Source: UBA7672 sp041398245 (GTDB lineage: Bacteria > Pseudomonadota > Alphaproteobacteria > Caulobacterales > Hyphomonadaceae). Taken from it: 64,000 bases of DNA. Below are positions 56,358 to 64,000 of this stretch, in pieces. The notes beneath the pieces are model-generated. The model had not been told where the DNA came from. It worked only from the letters and a program-made list of their open reading frames with translations, and searched no databases. The translations under genes and the position numbers were made by a program. The stretch spans positions 89,071 through 153,070 of the forward strand of contig JAWKVC010000010.1 of assembly GCA_041398245.1 (NCBI GenBank). The letters are read 5' to 3'. Numbering within the stretch: position 1 is the stretch's first letter; every line of letters starts with the position of its first letter.

Positions 56358-57198
56358 TGGAGCCTCCGCGGTTGATCGGCGTCTGGCGCTCGATGCGCAC
56401 AGTCTTCGAGCCCCAACCCGAGCCAAGTTTGAGTTCAGCCTTCGCGAAGAGGCGATCGACGACATAGTATCTGCCTTGGAGGCGGTAATTCACGGCCTCA
56501 AGGCCTTGATCGCCGATCACGAACAACGGCGGCGCTTCCATCGTGTGGATCTTCTCCGGCATCTCGATGAAGACCTGATGGCCGTCGTCGAATGCCGCCA
56601 ATGGTCGCCAGTCAGGCTTATCGCCATCGATCCGATAGCGGAGGTTCAGGGTCTCAGGCGTAAATGCCGGCGCTGCTGGCGGTGGCGCAGCTGCAGCCAC
56701 AGGCGGCGGAGCCTGGTTTTGCAGGACGAGGTCGGCAGGATAGCGCCATGAGACTGCGGCCATCGCCGTACCGGAAACGCTCTTGAGTTCGACGTGATAG
56801 ACACGGCGGTCCGTCATGATGACGAGGTTGGTCGCAAGCGACGGCGAGTTAGGTTTCACCAGGACGTGCGCCTGTACCGCCGGGCCGGCTCCGGACCGAG
56901 CATCGGCCACGATCCAGCGGGTGGTGTCGCCTGCGGATACCGACAGCAGTGTTTCGCCGGGTTCGAGAGCGATGTCCGTGATGCGCTGGGGCGACGCCTG
57001 GATCGCGTAGAGCGCGCCGCGCTCGAAGGCGAATTCGTGCAGGGCGCCCACGAGCGACGCGTCACCGGGCTGGCGAAGGGCCGCTTGGTTGGTGGATGCT
57101 ACATCGCCATCCTTTGAACCGGGTGTCGGCCCGGCGCTGGCGGGCGAGGCGAGAAGGAGTGCGGCAAGGCTTACGATGAGGACACAGCGGCGGTTCAT
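56350..57198 (-). CDS. trbG: Conjugal transfer protein TrbG (VirB9-like)
   Basis: A 282-aa periplasmic core component with a signal peptide (about 1-22, ASPASAG). The VirB9/CagX domain includes ITDIALEPGETLLSVSAGDT, LVIMTDRRVYHVEL, RYRIDGDKPDWRPLAAFDDG and the C-terminal RYYVVDRLFAKAELKLG. It joins TrbI and the VirB7-type lipoprotein in the outer-membrane core; no separate VirB7-like gene (trbH/trbK) is visible nearby. The ATG at 57198 overlaps the trbF stop. Confidence 0.92.
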   Translation of the reverse strand: MNRRCVLIVSLAALLLASPASAGPTPGSKDGDVASTNQAALRQPGDASLVGALHEFAFERGALYAIQASPQRITDIALEPGETLLSVSAGDTTRWIVADARSGAGPAVQAHVLVKPNSPSLATNLVIMTDRRVYHVELKSVSGTAMAAVSWRYPADLVLQNQAPPPVAAAAPPPAAPAFTPETLNLRYRIDGDKPDWRPLAAFDDGHQVFIEMPEKIHTMEAPPLFVIGDQGLEAVNYRLQGRYYVVDRLFAKAELKLGSGWGSKTVRIERQTPINRGGSNG

Positions 57199-57881
57199 TG
57201 TTGGAGATCCCGGGACCAGGTGAGTGAGTGGACATAAAGGCCGAGCGGATTCTTGGAGAGCCGCTCAGGCGACGAGGGTGGTTCGATCACGATGGTGGCG
57301 ACACCGCTGAAGCGTTCGACGTGCGTGAGCGTGCCGGACACGTAGGTGGACTCCCGCCAGCGCAGATTGAAGCTGGTGGGACTGGCGCGGACCACAGAGA
57401 GAACCCTCGACCGCGATTGTCTGCTTTCCGACCTTCGTGAACGGATCGTCTGCTTCCGCCATGGCGTTGAGCGCTTGAGCGCCGCCCTGTGTCGCCCAGT
57501 CATACGCACGAAGCCAGTTCTGGCGCACGACAATCGGGTCCGAGGGAAGTCCCCGCACCATCTCGACGAACCGGGCGAGATGCCATGACAACTGGGCGTC
57601 GCTCGGCTCGTAGGCCGACGTTGCGGGGCCTACGAGCCGCGCTTCACCGCTTTGATTGGCTTCAATGACGAACGGGACGGCCGCTGGTCGCAGGGCGAGG
57701 GCGATGACCCCGCGGCCAAAGCCGCCGAAAGGCCAAGCGCGCAGAAGGCGGCCGTGCGCCATGTCCGGGCGTGAGCAAGAGCGGAGCCCATGCGGCTGTC
57801 CCAGAGCTGGTGGGCCTGCCGGTATGGTGTGTCGGGCTCGGTTGTCTTCTGGAAGCGCGAGGATCGCGCGCGGGTAAACAT
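57195..57881 (-). pseudogene. trbF: Conjugal transfer protein TrbF (VirB8-like), two compensating frameshifts
   Basis: About 228 aa if read through. N-terminus MFTRARSSRFQKTTEPDTPY, membrane segment about 38-58 (AAFCALGLSAALAAG), then VIALALRPAAVPFVIEANQSG and the C-terminal VRASPTSFNLRWRESTYVSG to PLGLYVHSLTWSRDL. One G is missing in the run 57708-57711 (join AALAAG to VIALAL) and one G is extra at 57404-57406 (join IAVE to VLSVVRAS); together they restore the frame. The start at 57881 is 3 nt from the trbL stop. Both breaks are in homopolymers. Confidence 0.85.
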
Positions 57882-57884
57882 ACT

Positions 57885-59206
57885 CTACTCCCTGTGCTTG
57901 AGATTGGGGCCTTCGGACGCGCCGCCGCCATCGCCGGCGTTCAACGTATGAGCGGCGACGAGAGCGCCCTCGCGAAGTTGCTGTGATCTACGGAAGCGGC
58001 GCGCCCAGGCGGGCTGCCCCGTGGATGTTAAGCCGCCGGCCGCGGCAGGCGCCGGGCTAAGTGCCGAGGCGCCGGCTGAACGGGTTACAGCGCGGGCGCC
58101 ATTCGTAGTGCGATTCCGAAATTGACTGGCGACTTGCGATGCCGCTTGGCGTGCGCCACCGACGGCGGCGGCGCCAAGACCGACAGCGGCATTGAGCGGC
58201 GCGGCAACCGGACCCTCAGCCCGTGCGCAGGGAGCCGAGGGCGGTTGCGGCCCTTAGGCCCCCGGTTGCCGAGGCGGCGCCATTTGCTCCGGCTGTAGCC
58301 GCTGCAACCGTGCGCGCGTAGCCGCGACGCCGGCAGAAGCGCCGCGACCCCAGCCGCGCCGACGCCCAGCGTCGTACCCGCCGCAGCGCCCGCCGACAGT
58401 TGAGGCGCGCCGGACACGAGGCCAGCAGCTATGCGGGGACAGAAAATGGCGAGACCCATCAGCGTCAGGGAACCCAACACGACCGCAAAAGCCTGCTCGA
58501 TCGTGATCGTGTCGGGATCGAGCGCGGTTCGCAGCGTCGAAAACATCGTCGAGCCGATGCCGATGATCATTGCGATTACGAGCACCTTGATGCCCGACGA
58601 GATGACGTTGCCGAGAACGCGTTCGGCGAGGAAGGTGGTCTGCTTCCAGAACGCGAACGGCACGAGCACAAAGCCGGCTAGGGTCGTCAGCTTGAACTCG
58701 ACGATCAGCACGAACAGCTGGATCGACAGCACGAAGAAGGCGGCGATGACGATGATCCCGCCAATGCAGAGGAGTATGATCTCCGAGATATTGGCGAAGA
58801 ACTCGAGCGGGCCGGGTGCGATGTCGCCAATATGGTCGAAGATCGGCGCGGACGCCGCAAGACCTTCGGATGCCACAAGGCCTGGTCGCATGAGGTCGGC
58901 GGGGGTGAAGCTCGCCGCCGATGCGTTAAGGCCCAGCGTTGCGAAGCTGTCGAGCACGATCGTCGACAACATGGCGAAGTTGCCGAAGATGTAAGCGAAC
59001 GCGCCGACGAATAGCGTCTTCTTGACCAGGCTCTGGATGATATCGGTGTTGTGGCCCCACGCCCAGAACAGGGCAGCCAACGTGACGTCGATGGTGATCA
59101 GGATCATCGCCAAAGACGTGACGTCGCCGCTGATCAGTCCGAATCCTGAATCAATGTAGCGGATGAAGGTATCGAGAAAGCCATCGATCGCTGAGAAGTC
59201 GTTCAC
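57885..59206 (-). pseudogene. trbL: Conjugal transfer protein TrbL (VirB6-like), two frameshifts in the C-terminus
   Basis: A polytopic inner-membrane channel subunit of about 439 aa if corrected. The first about 290 residues, from GTG 59206 (MNDFSAIDGFLDTFIRYIDS), contain six or so membrane segments and are unbroken to GVAALLPAS. One extra base near 58318-58325 moves the frame to YARTVAAATAGANGAASATG; another extra base in the C run 58220-58222 moves it to AEGPVAAPLNAAVGLGAAAV, which ends RRSQQLREGALVAAHTLNAG then DGGGASEGPNLKHRE and a TAG at 57885-57887. That tail is typical of TrbL, so the natural stop is 57885, not 58085. Confidence 0.82.
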
Positions 59207-59241
59207 GCGAAGGGTCCTTGTGTCTGGCTGTCGGTATGGCG

Positions 59242-59979
59242 CTATGGCCAGGGCTTCTGACCCGGATGGGCGCTGCGCGCGCCGGCGAAGAAGTAAGCAC
59301 TCTGCGCGCGGCCCTGTGCTTGCACCTCCATCTCGCGTGCTCGCTCCAGCGCCTCGGCGCGGCTCTCTGCGACGAGAAGCGCCTGCAGCCGCATGCTTTG
59401 CTGCGCCTGGAACGCGAGGAACTCGTTGGTGGCTTGGGTGGCGGCAAGCGCGCCAGTCGCGTTCGCACTGGCAGCTGAGAGCCGCTCAAGTATCCCCTGA
59501 TCGGCGCGTAGCTGCTCGGTAACCTTGGCCTGCACAACGAGCGAATTGCGTAGCGCGGCGCGAGAGGCGTCGATCTGTTCGACGGCTGTGCGGGCGCGCG
59601 TGGCAAAGTCAGTGCCGGCATACCGGCCGCTGAACAGCGTCTGGAGTGCGTCCCGGGTCTGCTGCACTTCAAGCGCGACGCCGCCCGCCGTGCTGATCAG
59701 CTCGTCGAGTTCGCGCAACTGCTGGACGAGCTCCGGGGCGAAGCGCTCACCAAGGTTGGCAAGGTTGCGCGCTTCGTTCTCGAGGCTGCGCACCTGGTTG
59801 GTTATTTGCTGGATCTGGTTGTTGATCTGCTGAAGCGTTCGCGTGGCAGTCAGGGCGTTCTGGATAAGGTTCGATGGGTCAATAACGGCCATCTGGGCGT
59901 GCGAAGGCGCCGCGGACGGGGCGATCAATGCTGCGGCGAGGATGAGACGCAGAACGGAAGAAAGCGAAAGTCTGGGCAT
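59242..59979 (-). CDS. trbJ: Conjugal transfer protein TrbJ (VirB5-like)
   Basis: A 245-aa periplasmic protein with a signal peptide (about 1-29, SHAQ). The mature part is helical: LIQNALTATRTLQQINNQIQ followed by QITNQVRSLENEARNLANL, and SAASANATGALAATQATNEF. VirB5-like proteins sit at the pilus tip and help contact recipient cells. No trbK entry-exclusion gene is found between trbJ and trbL (35 nt), an absence noted for this operon. Confidence 0.9.
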   Translation of the reverse strand: MPRLSLSSVLRLILAAALIAPSAAPSHAQMAVIDPSNLIQNALTATRTLQQINNQIQQITNQVRSLENEARNLANLGERFAPELVQQLRELDELISTAGGVALEVQQTRDALQTLFSGRYAGTDFATRARTAVEQIDASRAALRNSLVVQAKVTEQLRADQGILERLSAASANATGALAATQATNEFLAFQAQQSMRLQALLVAESRAEALERAREMEVQAQGRAQSAYFFAGARSAHPGQKPWP

Positions 59980-59993
59980 GACTGTTCTCTTGA

Positions 59994-62495
59994 TCAGGTC
60001 GTGGTTTCGGTTACGCGAGCGCGGGAAGAGGGTGGTTGGTCGGGCGCATCAAGCGCCTCAAGAACCCAGGCGAGCTGCCGCGCTTTGAGGAAGCGCCTCC
60101 AGAAGGGCGCAGTGCTTTTCTGCCGCTCAAGTCGCGCGACCAGGTCACGCGACGTCGAGTCCGACGCGCCGCAGAAGGCAAGGGCAACCGGGCCCAGCGC
60201 GAGTTCGAACAGGCGCCGGCCCTTCGGACTTGCATAGTAGTAATCGCGCTTTCGTTGGGCCGTGGCGATCAGATCGATCTCAGTCTCGTTGAGCCCGAAC
60301 CTCTCATAGGCCTGACGCTGCTGCGGCTCGAAAGCTCTTTCGTTCGGGAGATAGATCCGCGTTGGGCAGGACTCGATCAGTGCAGGCGCAATCGCGCTGT
60401 CGGCCACATCGGCGAGAGACTGGGTCGCGAAGACCACCGCGACATTCCTCTTGCGAAGGGTCTTGAGCCATTCGCGGATGCGGGCGGCGAAGAGCGGTGC
60501 ATCGAGGAAGAGCCAGGCCTCATCGAGAATGAGCAGGGTCGGCCGTCCGTCGAACCGCTCTTCCAGCCGATCAAACAGATGTAGAAGGGCAGGTGCGGCA
60601 GCCTTGGGCCGCGCCATAATCTCTTCCATCTCGAAGAGGACGGTGTCGGAGAGCTTCAGCCTGTCTTCCGCGCCGTCAAAGATCGCCCCGTATGCGCCCT
60701 CCTGCGTGTACGGGAGAAGCGCTGACTGGAGGGCGGCATCCTGGACGAGAAGACGAAGCCCGGTGACGTGACGCTGATCGCGTGGGGCGCTTGCAAGACT
60801 GCCAAGCGCCGACCAGACCTGCTCTTGTATGTCGGGTGATTGATCGAGGCCTTCCTGCGCCAGAACGCCCATCACCCATTCAAGCGCGGCAGAGCGAGCC
60901 GTTGGGTCATCGATGCGCGACAGGGGCTGAAAGGCCGGGCTGGCCCCGCCGCCAAGATCGATGGCGTCGCCGCCCAACCCCAGCATGGCCGCCCGCGCCG
61001 ACCCGCCCTTGTCGAAGACGAAGATCTGCGCGCCGGCGTAGCGCCGCCATTGCAGGGCAAGGAAAGACAGGAGGACCGACTTACCGGCGCCGGTTGGTCC
61101 AATAACCAATGTGTGGCCGACATCGCCGACATGCAGGTCCAGCCGGAACGGCGTGGAGCCGTCTGTCCGCGTGACCGCGAGGGACGGCGCATCGAAGTGG
61201 CGGTTCCACGGATCGCCTGCCCATGGGGTGGCCAGCGGTGCGATATGCGCAAGATTCAGGGTCGACACCATGGGATGCCGGACATTGGCCCAGGCATGGC
61301 CGGGCAGGCTGGACAGCCATGCCTCAACCGCGTTCAGCGTCTCGGTTACGGTCGCAAAGCCGCGCGCGGAGATCACGCGTTCGGCATGGCGCAGTCGCTC
61401 ATCGGCCTCGTGCGGCGTTGCGCCCATGACGACAAGCGTGGATGTGAAGAACCCGAAGCCTACAAGTTCGGAGCCGACCTCAGCTAGGGCCGCGTCGACT
61501 TCCTCGGTCTTGGCGATCGCATCGGGGTTGGAGAAGGCGGCCTGTTCCTTTGTCAGCATCTCCTTGACGAGAGCCGACAGGGATTTGTGCTTCGAGAACC
61601 AAAGCCGTCGCCATTTGGTGAGCTCGCGTTCTGCCTCGGGCCGGTCGAGGCACAGGTGCCGTGTCATCCACCGGTACGGCATGCCGAGCGCGTTCAGGTC
61701 GTCGAGCACGCCGGGGTTGGTGAAGGGCGGAAAGCCCTTGATGGTAAGGATGCGAAGATGCTTGTCGCCGAGGGTGGGCGCTACACCGCCAACCAAAGGT
61801 GCATCGCAAAGCAGCCCGTCGATGAAGGCCGCGGCGGCTGGAGCGCGGACATCCGTCTGACTGTTCGACACGGCACGTTTGAGATAGGTCAGCGTCGCGT
61901 TGTCGTCGAGCTGGTGGAACTCCGCGACGACGGCCGCAAACAGACTGAAGGCATGGTCGCAGCTGGTAGAAAACTGCTCGAGGGCATCCAGCGCAACCTG
62001 ACGGTCGATGGCCCCGGCAGCCATTCGCTTCTTTCCAGGTGGCTTGGTTGACGTGTGTTTGGCTTGGTCGAGTTCGAAGAAGAACGCAGACGCCTTTCGG
62101 CTGGAATCGGGTGCCGGCGTCCATTGCAGGGTCAGATGATGGATTGTCTCGAACTGCGAGGAGGACTGTTCGAAGGCCGCGGCGCGCTCGGAATCGACGA
62201 GCCGGGACAGATCGTCGTCGAATACGCCTGCAGGGTAGTCGGTGACCTCCCTGCGCTCGGCTTCGATGTAGATGGCCCAGCCTGATCCTAGCCGCCGGAA
62301 GACGTTGTTCGCGCGCGCCACGAATGACACGAGCTCGTCAGGCGTAGACGACCTGACATCAGGTCCCCGGAACCTCGCGGTCTTCTGAAATGAGCCATCC
62401 TTGTTGAGGACAACGCCGGGCCCAACGAGAAGCGCCCATGGCAGGAAATCCTCAAGGCGGCTCGGCTGGTGTGCGTAGGGAGCGAAGCTCATCAT
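59994..62495 (-). CDS. trbE: Conjugal transfer ATPase TrbE (VirB4-like)
   Basis: An 833-aa ATPase that powers pilus assembly and transfer. N-terminal VirB4 domain (FLPWALLVGPGVVLNKDGSF), Walker A VIGPTGAGKSVLLS, Walker B LLILDEAWLFLD and the C-terminal QSLADVADSAIAPALIESCP. Start ATG 62495 (MMSFAPYAHQP) has GGAGA upstream; an ATG at 62519 overlaps the trbD end. Intact and full length. Confidence 0.93.
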   Translation of the reverse strand: MMSFAPYAHQPSRLEDFLPWALLVGPGVVLNKDGSFQKTARFRGPDVRSSTPDELVSFVARANNVFRRLGSGWAIYIEAERREVTDYPAGVFDDDLSRLVDSERAAAFEQSSSQFETIHHLTLQWTPAPDSSRKASAFFFELDQAKHTSTKPPGKKRMAAGAIDRQVALDALEQFSTSCDHAFSLFAAVVAEFHQLDDNATLTYLKRAVSNSQTDVRAPAAAAFIDGLLCDAPLVGGVAPTLGDKHLRILTIKGFPPFTNPGVLDDLNALGMPYRWMTRHLCLDRPEAERELTKWRRLWFSKHKSLSALVKEMLTKEQAAFSNPDAIAKTEEVDAALAEVGSELVGFGFFTSTLVVMGATPHEADERLRHAERVISARGFATVTETLNAVEAWLSSLPGHAWANVRHPMVSTLNLAHIAPLATPWAGDPWNRHFDAPSLAVTRTDGSTPFRLDLHVGDVGHTLVIGPTGAGKSVLLSFLALQWRRYAGAQIFVFDKGGSARAAMLGLGGDAIDLGGGASPAFQPLSRIDDPTARSAALEWVMGVLAQEGLDQSPDIQEQVWSALGSLASAPRDQRHVTGLRLLVQDAALQSALLPYTQEGAYGAIFDGAEDRLKLSDTVLFEMEEIMARPKAAAPALLHLFDRLEERFDGRPTLLILDEAWLFLDAPLFAARIREWLKTLRKRNVAVVFATQSLADVADSAIAPALIESCPTRIYLPNERAFEPQQRQAYERFGLNETEIDLIATAQRKRDYYYASPKGRRLFELALGPVALAFCGASDSTSRDLVARLERQKSTAPFWRRFLKARQLAWVLEALDAPDQPPSSRARVTETTT

Positions 62496-62520
62496 TGTGT
62501 GTCTCCGGTTCTGAGGCATT

Positions 62521-62784
62521 TCAGTCGAAGCGGTTCGGCACGCGCATGGCGCGCTTGAGAACATCGATGGCGTCGGGATCTCGCTTGGCGAGGAAGACGC
62601 CGACGATGTGCCCCACAACGCCCACGGCTATCCCGACGAGCGGAGCTCCGGCGAAGGCGATGACCGCCGCCAGAGTTCCGTTGAGGATCGCGTAGGGCCG
62701 CGGCGCGCCACCCATGAGGATGGGTTGGGTGAGCGCCTGCCGGACCGGTGCAAGATAGCCGGGGACGTCGCGGGGATCGCGCAT
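62521..62784 (-). CDS. trbD: Conjugal transfer protein TrbD (VirB3-like)
   Basis: An 87-aa inner-membrane protein with two close membrane segments (about 28-50, 52-70) in ILNGTLAAVIAFAGAPLVGI and AVGVVGHIVGVFLAKRDP. Begins MRDPRDVPGYLAPVRQALTQ and carries the typical PILMGGAPRP motif. It links TrbC pilin and TrbE. Confidence 0.9.
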   Translation of the reverse strand: MRDPRDVPGYLAPVRQALTQPILMGGAPRPYAILNGTLAAVIAFAGAPLVGIAVGVVGHIVGVFLAKRDPDAIDVLKRAMRVPNRFD

Positions 62785-62803
62785 CGAGCTTGTCCTTCGT
62801 GAA

Positions 62804-63136
62804 TCAGGGCAGCGTTGCGCCGCCGCCACCGACGAGCGGCAGGAAGAAGCTTGTCGCGGCAAAGGCGATCGCCAGGCCGAACAGGATCTGAAGAAGCTTC
62901 TTGAAACCCTGACCGACATCGCCGAAAGCGAGCGTCATTCCGGTCGCCACAATGATCAGGATGGCGATGACCCGCGCGACAGGCCCTGTGATCGAATCCA
63001 TAACGGCCGTGAGCGGTCCTTCCCACGGCATCGCGCCGCCGGCGCCGCCTGTCGCGGCGTGAGCGGCCCCTGCTGACGCAACTGCGATCACTGCAAGGGG
63101 GATGATGCGCCACAGCGCGCGGTTGTACGTCTTCAC
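62804..63136 (-). CDS. trbC: Conjugal transfer pilin TrbC (VirB2-like)
   Basis: A 110-aa pilin precursor. Signal peptide (about 1-28, AAHA) then ATGGAGGAMPWEGPLTAVMD and two hydrophobic segments (about 53-75 and 85-103), the VirB2/TrbC pattern; TrbC pilins may be circularised. Start GTG 63136 has AGGAG upstream and overlaps the trbB stop (GTGA). Confidence 0.9.
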   Translation of the reverse strand: MKTYNRALWRIIPLAVIAVASAGAAHAATGGAGGAMPWEGPLTAVMDSITGPVARVIAILIIVATGMTLAFGDVGQGFKKLLQILFGLAIAFAATSFFLPLVGGGGATLP

Positions 63137-64000
63137 GTCTGAACTCCTGCTTGTTCTCGATGCGCGCCAGGCCCGGGCGCTGCGGGTTCCTTGCGCCCAG
63201 CTGTGGAAAGCTTGGGCGCGTAGATTTCGGTGAGGCGGCGACCGGCGGGGCCTCCGCGTTCGATGAAGACAACGAGGTCGATGGCCTCGGCGATCAGTGC
63301 GGTCGGCGGGCTGTCGCAAGCCTCCATGGCGAGCTGTTCAAGCCGGGAGAGAGCGGCGCGCGCGGAGTTGGCATGGAGCGTGGCGATGCCGCCGGGGTGG
63401 CCTGTGTTCCAAGCCTTGAGAAGATCGAGGGCCTCGGCGCCGCGGACCTCCCCAACAATGATGCGATCCGGTCTCAGCCGAAGCGTGGAGCGCACCAGCT
63501 GGGCAAGGCTGACTGACCCGGGCTGTGTTCGTAATGCTACGACGTCGTCGGCATCGCACTGCAGCTCGCGGGTGTCTTCGAGAAGGACCACGCGTTCGCT
63601 GAGGGAGGCGATTTCACTGAGGAGAGCATTGGTCAGCGTCGTCTTACCCGACCCGGTGCCGCCCGCCACGATGATGTTGGCGCGGGCGCGGATCGCCGAC
63701 TTGAGAGCGTCCGCCTGGGCAGCGGTGACAATCCCGGCCTCGACATAGGCGTCGAGGCGGATGACGTGTCCCGCGGGCTTCCGGATCGCAAAGCAGGGGC
63801 CCCTGGCGACTGGGGGTAGTATGCCTTCGAACCGCTCGCCACGGGGCGGTAGTTCAGCTGAGACGATCGGTTTGAGCCGTGTGACTTCTGCTCCCGTCAA
63901 CGTAGCGACGAGGCGGATTGCGCGCTCTGTCTCGGCTGGCTCGATACGGATGCCAGCGGCTTCGCGGCCCCGTCCGGCGCGCTCGACCCAGACCCGTCCG
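63133..64000 (-). CDS. trbB: Conjugal transfer ATPase TrbB (VirB11-like), 5' end outside window
   Basis: Open from the right edge (reading GRVWVERAGRGREAAGIRIE at the edge) for about 289 residues. VirB11 features: IVAGGTGSGKTTLTNALL (Walker A), LLEDTRELQ, SLAQLVRSTLRLRPDRIIVG (Asp and Arg fingers), GEVRGAEAL and GHPGGIATLHANSA. It is a hexameric ATPase of the transfer channel and the first gene of the visible trb operon. A TTG at 63900 is in frame but the sequence clearly continues upstream of it. Confidence 0.93.
   Translation of the reverse strand, partial: GRVWVERAGRGREAAGIRIEPAETERAIRLVATLTGAEVTRLKPIVSAELPPRGERFEGILPPVARGPCFAIRKPAGHVIRLDAYVEAGIVTAAQADALKSAIRARANIIVAGGTGSGKTTLTNALLSEIASLSERVVLLEDTRELQCDADDVVALRTQPGSVSLAQLVRSTLRLRPDRIIVGEVRGAEALDLLKAWNTGHPGGIATLHANSARAALSRLEQLAMEACDSPPTALIAEAIDLVVFIERGGPAGRRLTEIYAPKLSTAGRKEPAAPGPGAHREQAGVQT

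Larger units (their letters stand above)
40835..64000. mobile_element. Integrative and conjugative element, left part (guaA site)
   Basis: Starts after guaA with a tyrosine integrase and AlpA-like regulator. It carries SOS/DNA-polymerase cargo, a SIR2/Rad50-type defence operon, other accessory genes and a Trb-type conjugation gene cluster. The layout (site-specific integrase at one end, mating-pair genes inside) is that of an ICE. Right end, attR, relaxase and coupling protein are outside the window. The 40835-41147 leader (313 nt) holds no gene I can support; it contains the integrase promoter region and attachment arm sequence. Confidence 0.85.

Noticed and set aside
58085..58330. Arg/Pro-rich C-terminal tail of the 373-codon trbL frame
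   Set aside because: The sequence in another frame gives the typical TrbL end, so this tail is an out-of-frame artefact.
40835..64000. CRISPR arrays
   Set aside because: No regularly spaced direct repeats were seen here or elsewhere in the window.

Overview
The window reads as a high-GC alphaproteobacterial chromosome, most likely Hyphomonadaceae/Caulobacterales. The reasons are an adjacent bactofilin and LmdC-like M23 peptidase pair, large TonB receptors, the rpoZ-rel-pyrE-pdxJ-acpS-rnc-era block, and a GTTC-N7-GTTC LexA box. Genus is not determined. 

Bases 1-40834 are core chromosome. In order: the tail of an HU gene; bactofilin/M23 peptidase; a PrxQ-type peroxiredoxin; a large AsmA/YhdP-like protein; a secreted SRPBCC protein; a hybrid histidine kinase; tRNA-Gly(TCC); a family-5 uracil-DNA glycosylase; the rpoZ-rel and pyrE-pdxJ-acpS-rnc-era genes; a sulfotransferase-like protein; two tandem TonB-dependent receptors; a photolyase / FAD oxidoreductase / DUF1365 / cyclopropane-fatty-acid synthase operon; phenylalanine hydroxylase; hspQ; ppx/gppA-rlmE; guaB; an RsmB-type RNA methyltransferase; and guaA. 

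From the 3' end of guaA to the right edge the window holds the left part of an integrative and conjugative element. It starts with a tyrosine integrase placed at guaA, a known island hotspot. An AlpA-like regulator follows. Next is an SOS-type module: a LexA box, a UmuD homologue lacking both catalytic residues, UmuC continuing in frame into an RHH/YfbU protein, and a 280-aa protein of unknown function. Further cargo is a membrane/coiled-coil protein, a staphylococcal-nuclease-like protein, and a compact SIR2 / small protein / Rad50-like ATPase operon that fits the Lamassu (Sir2-effector type) defence family. A zinc-cysteine protein and a Sel1-repeat protein come next, then a minus-strand trbB-C-D-E-J-L-F-G-I mating-pair operon that runs off the window. 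The right attachment site, relaxase and coupling protein are not in view. 

Four genes (rsmB-like, guaA, trbL, trbF) carry six single-base frame breaks, mostly in short homopolymers. Because guaA and the Trb genes otherwise look intact, base-level sequence error is the simplest explanation, though true mutation is not excluded. 

The most interesting spot is 43742-46160. There a promoter with RHH-style palindromes is translated in frame as the linker between UmuC and the YfbU protein, downstream of a doubly inactivated UmuD.
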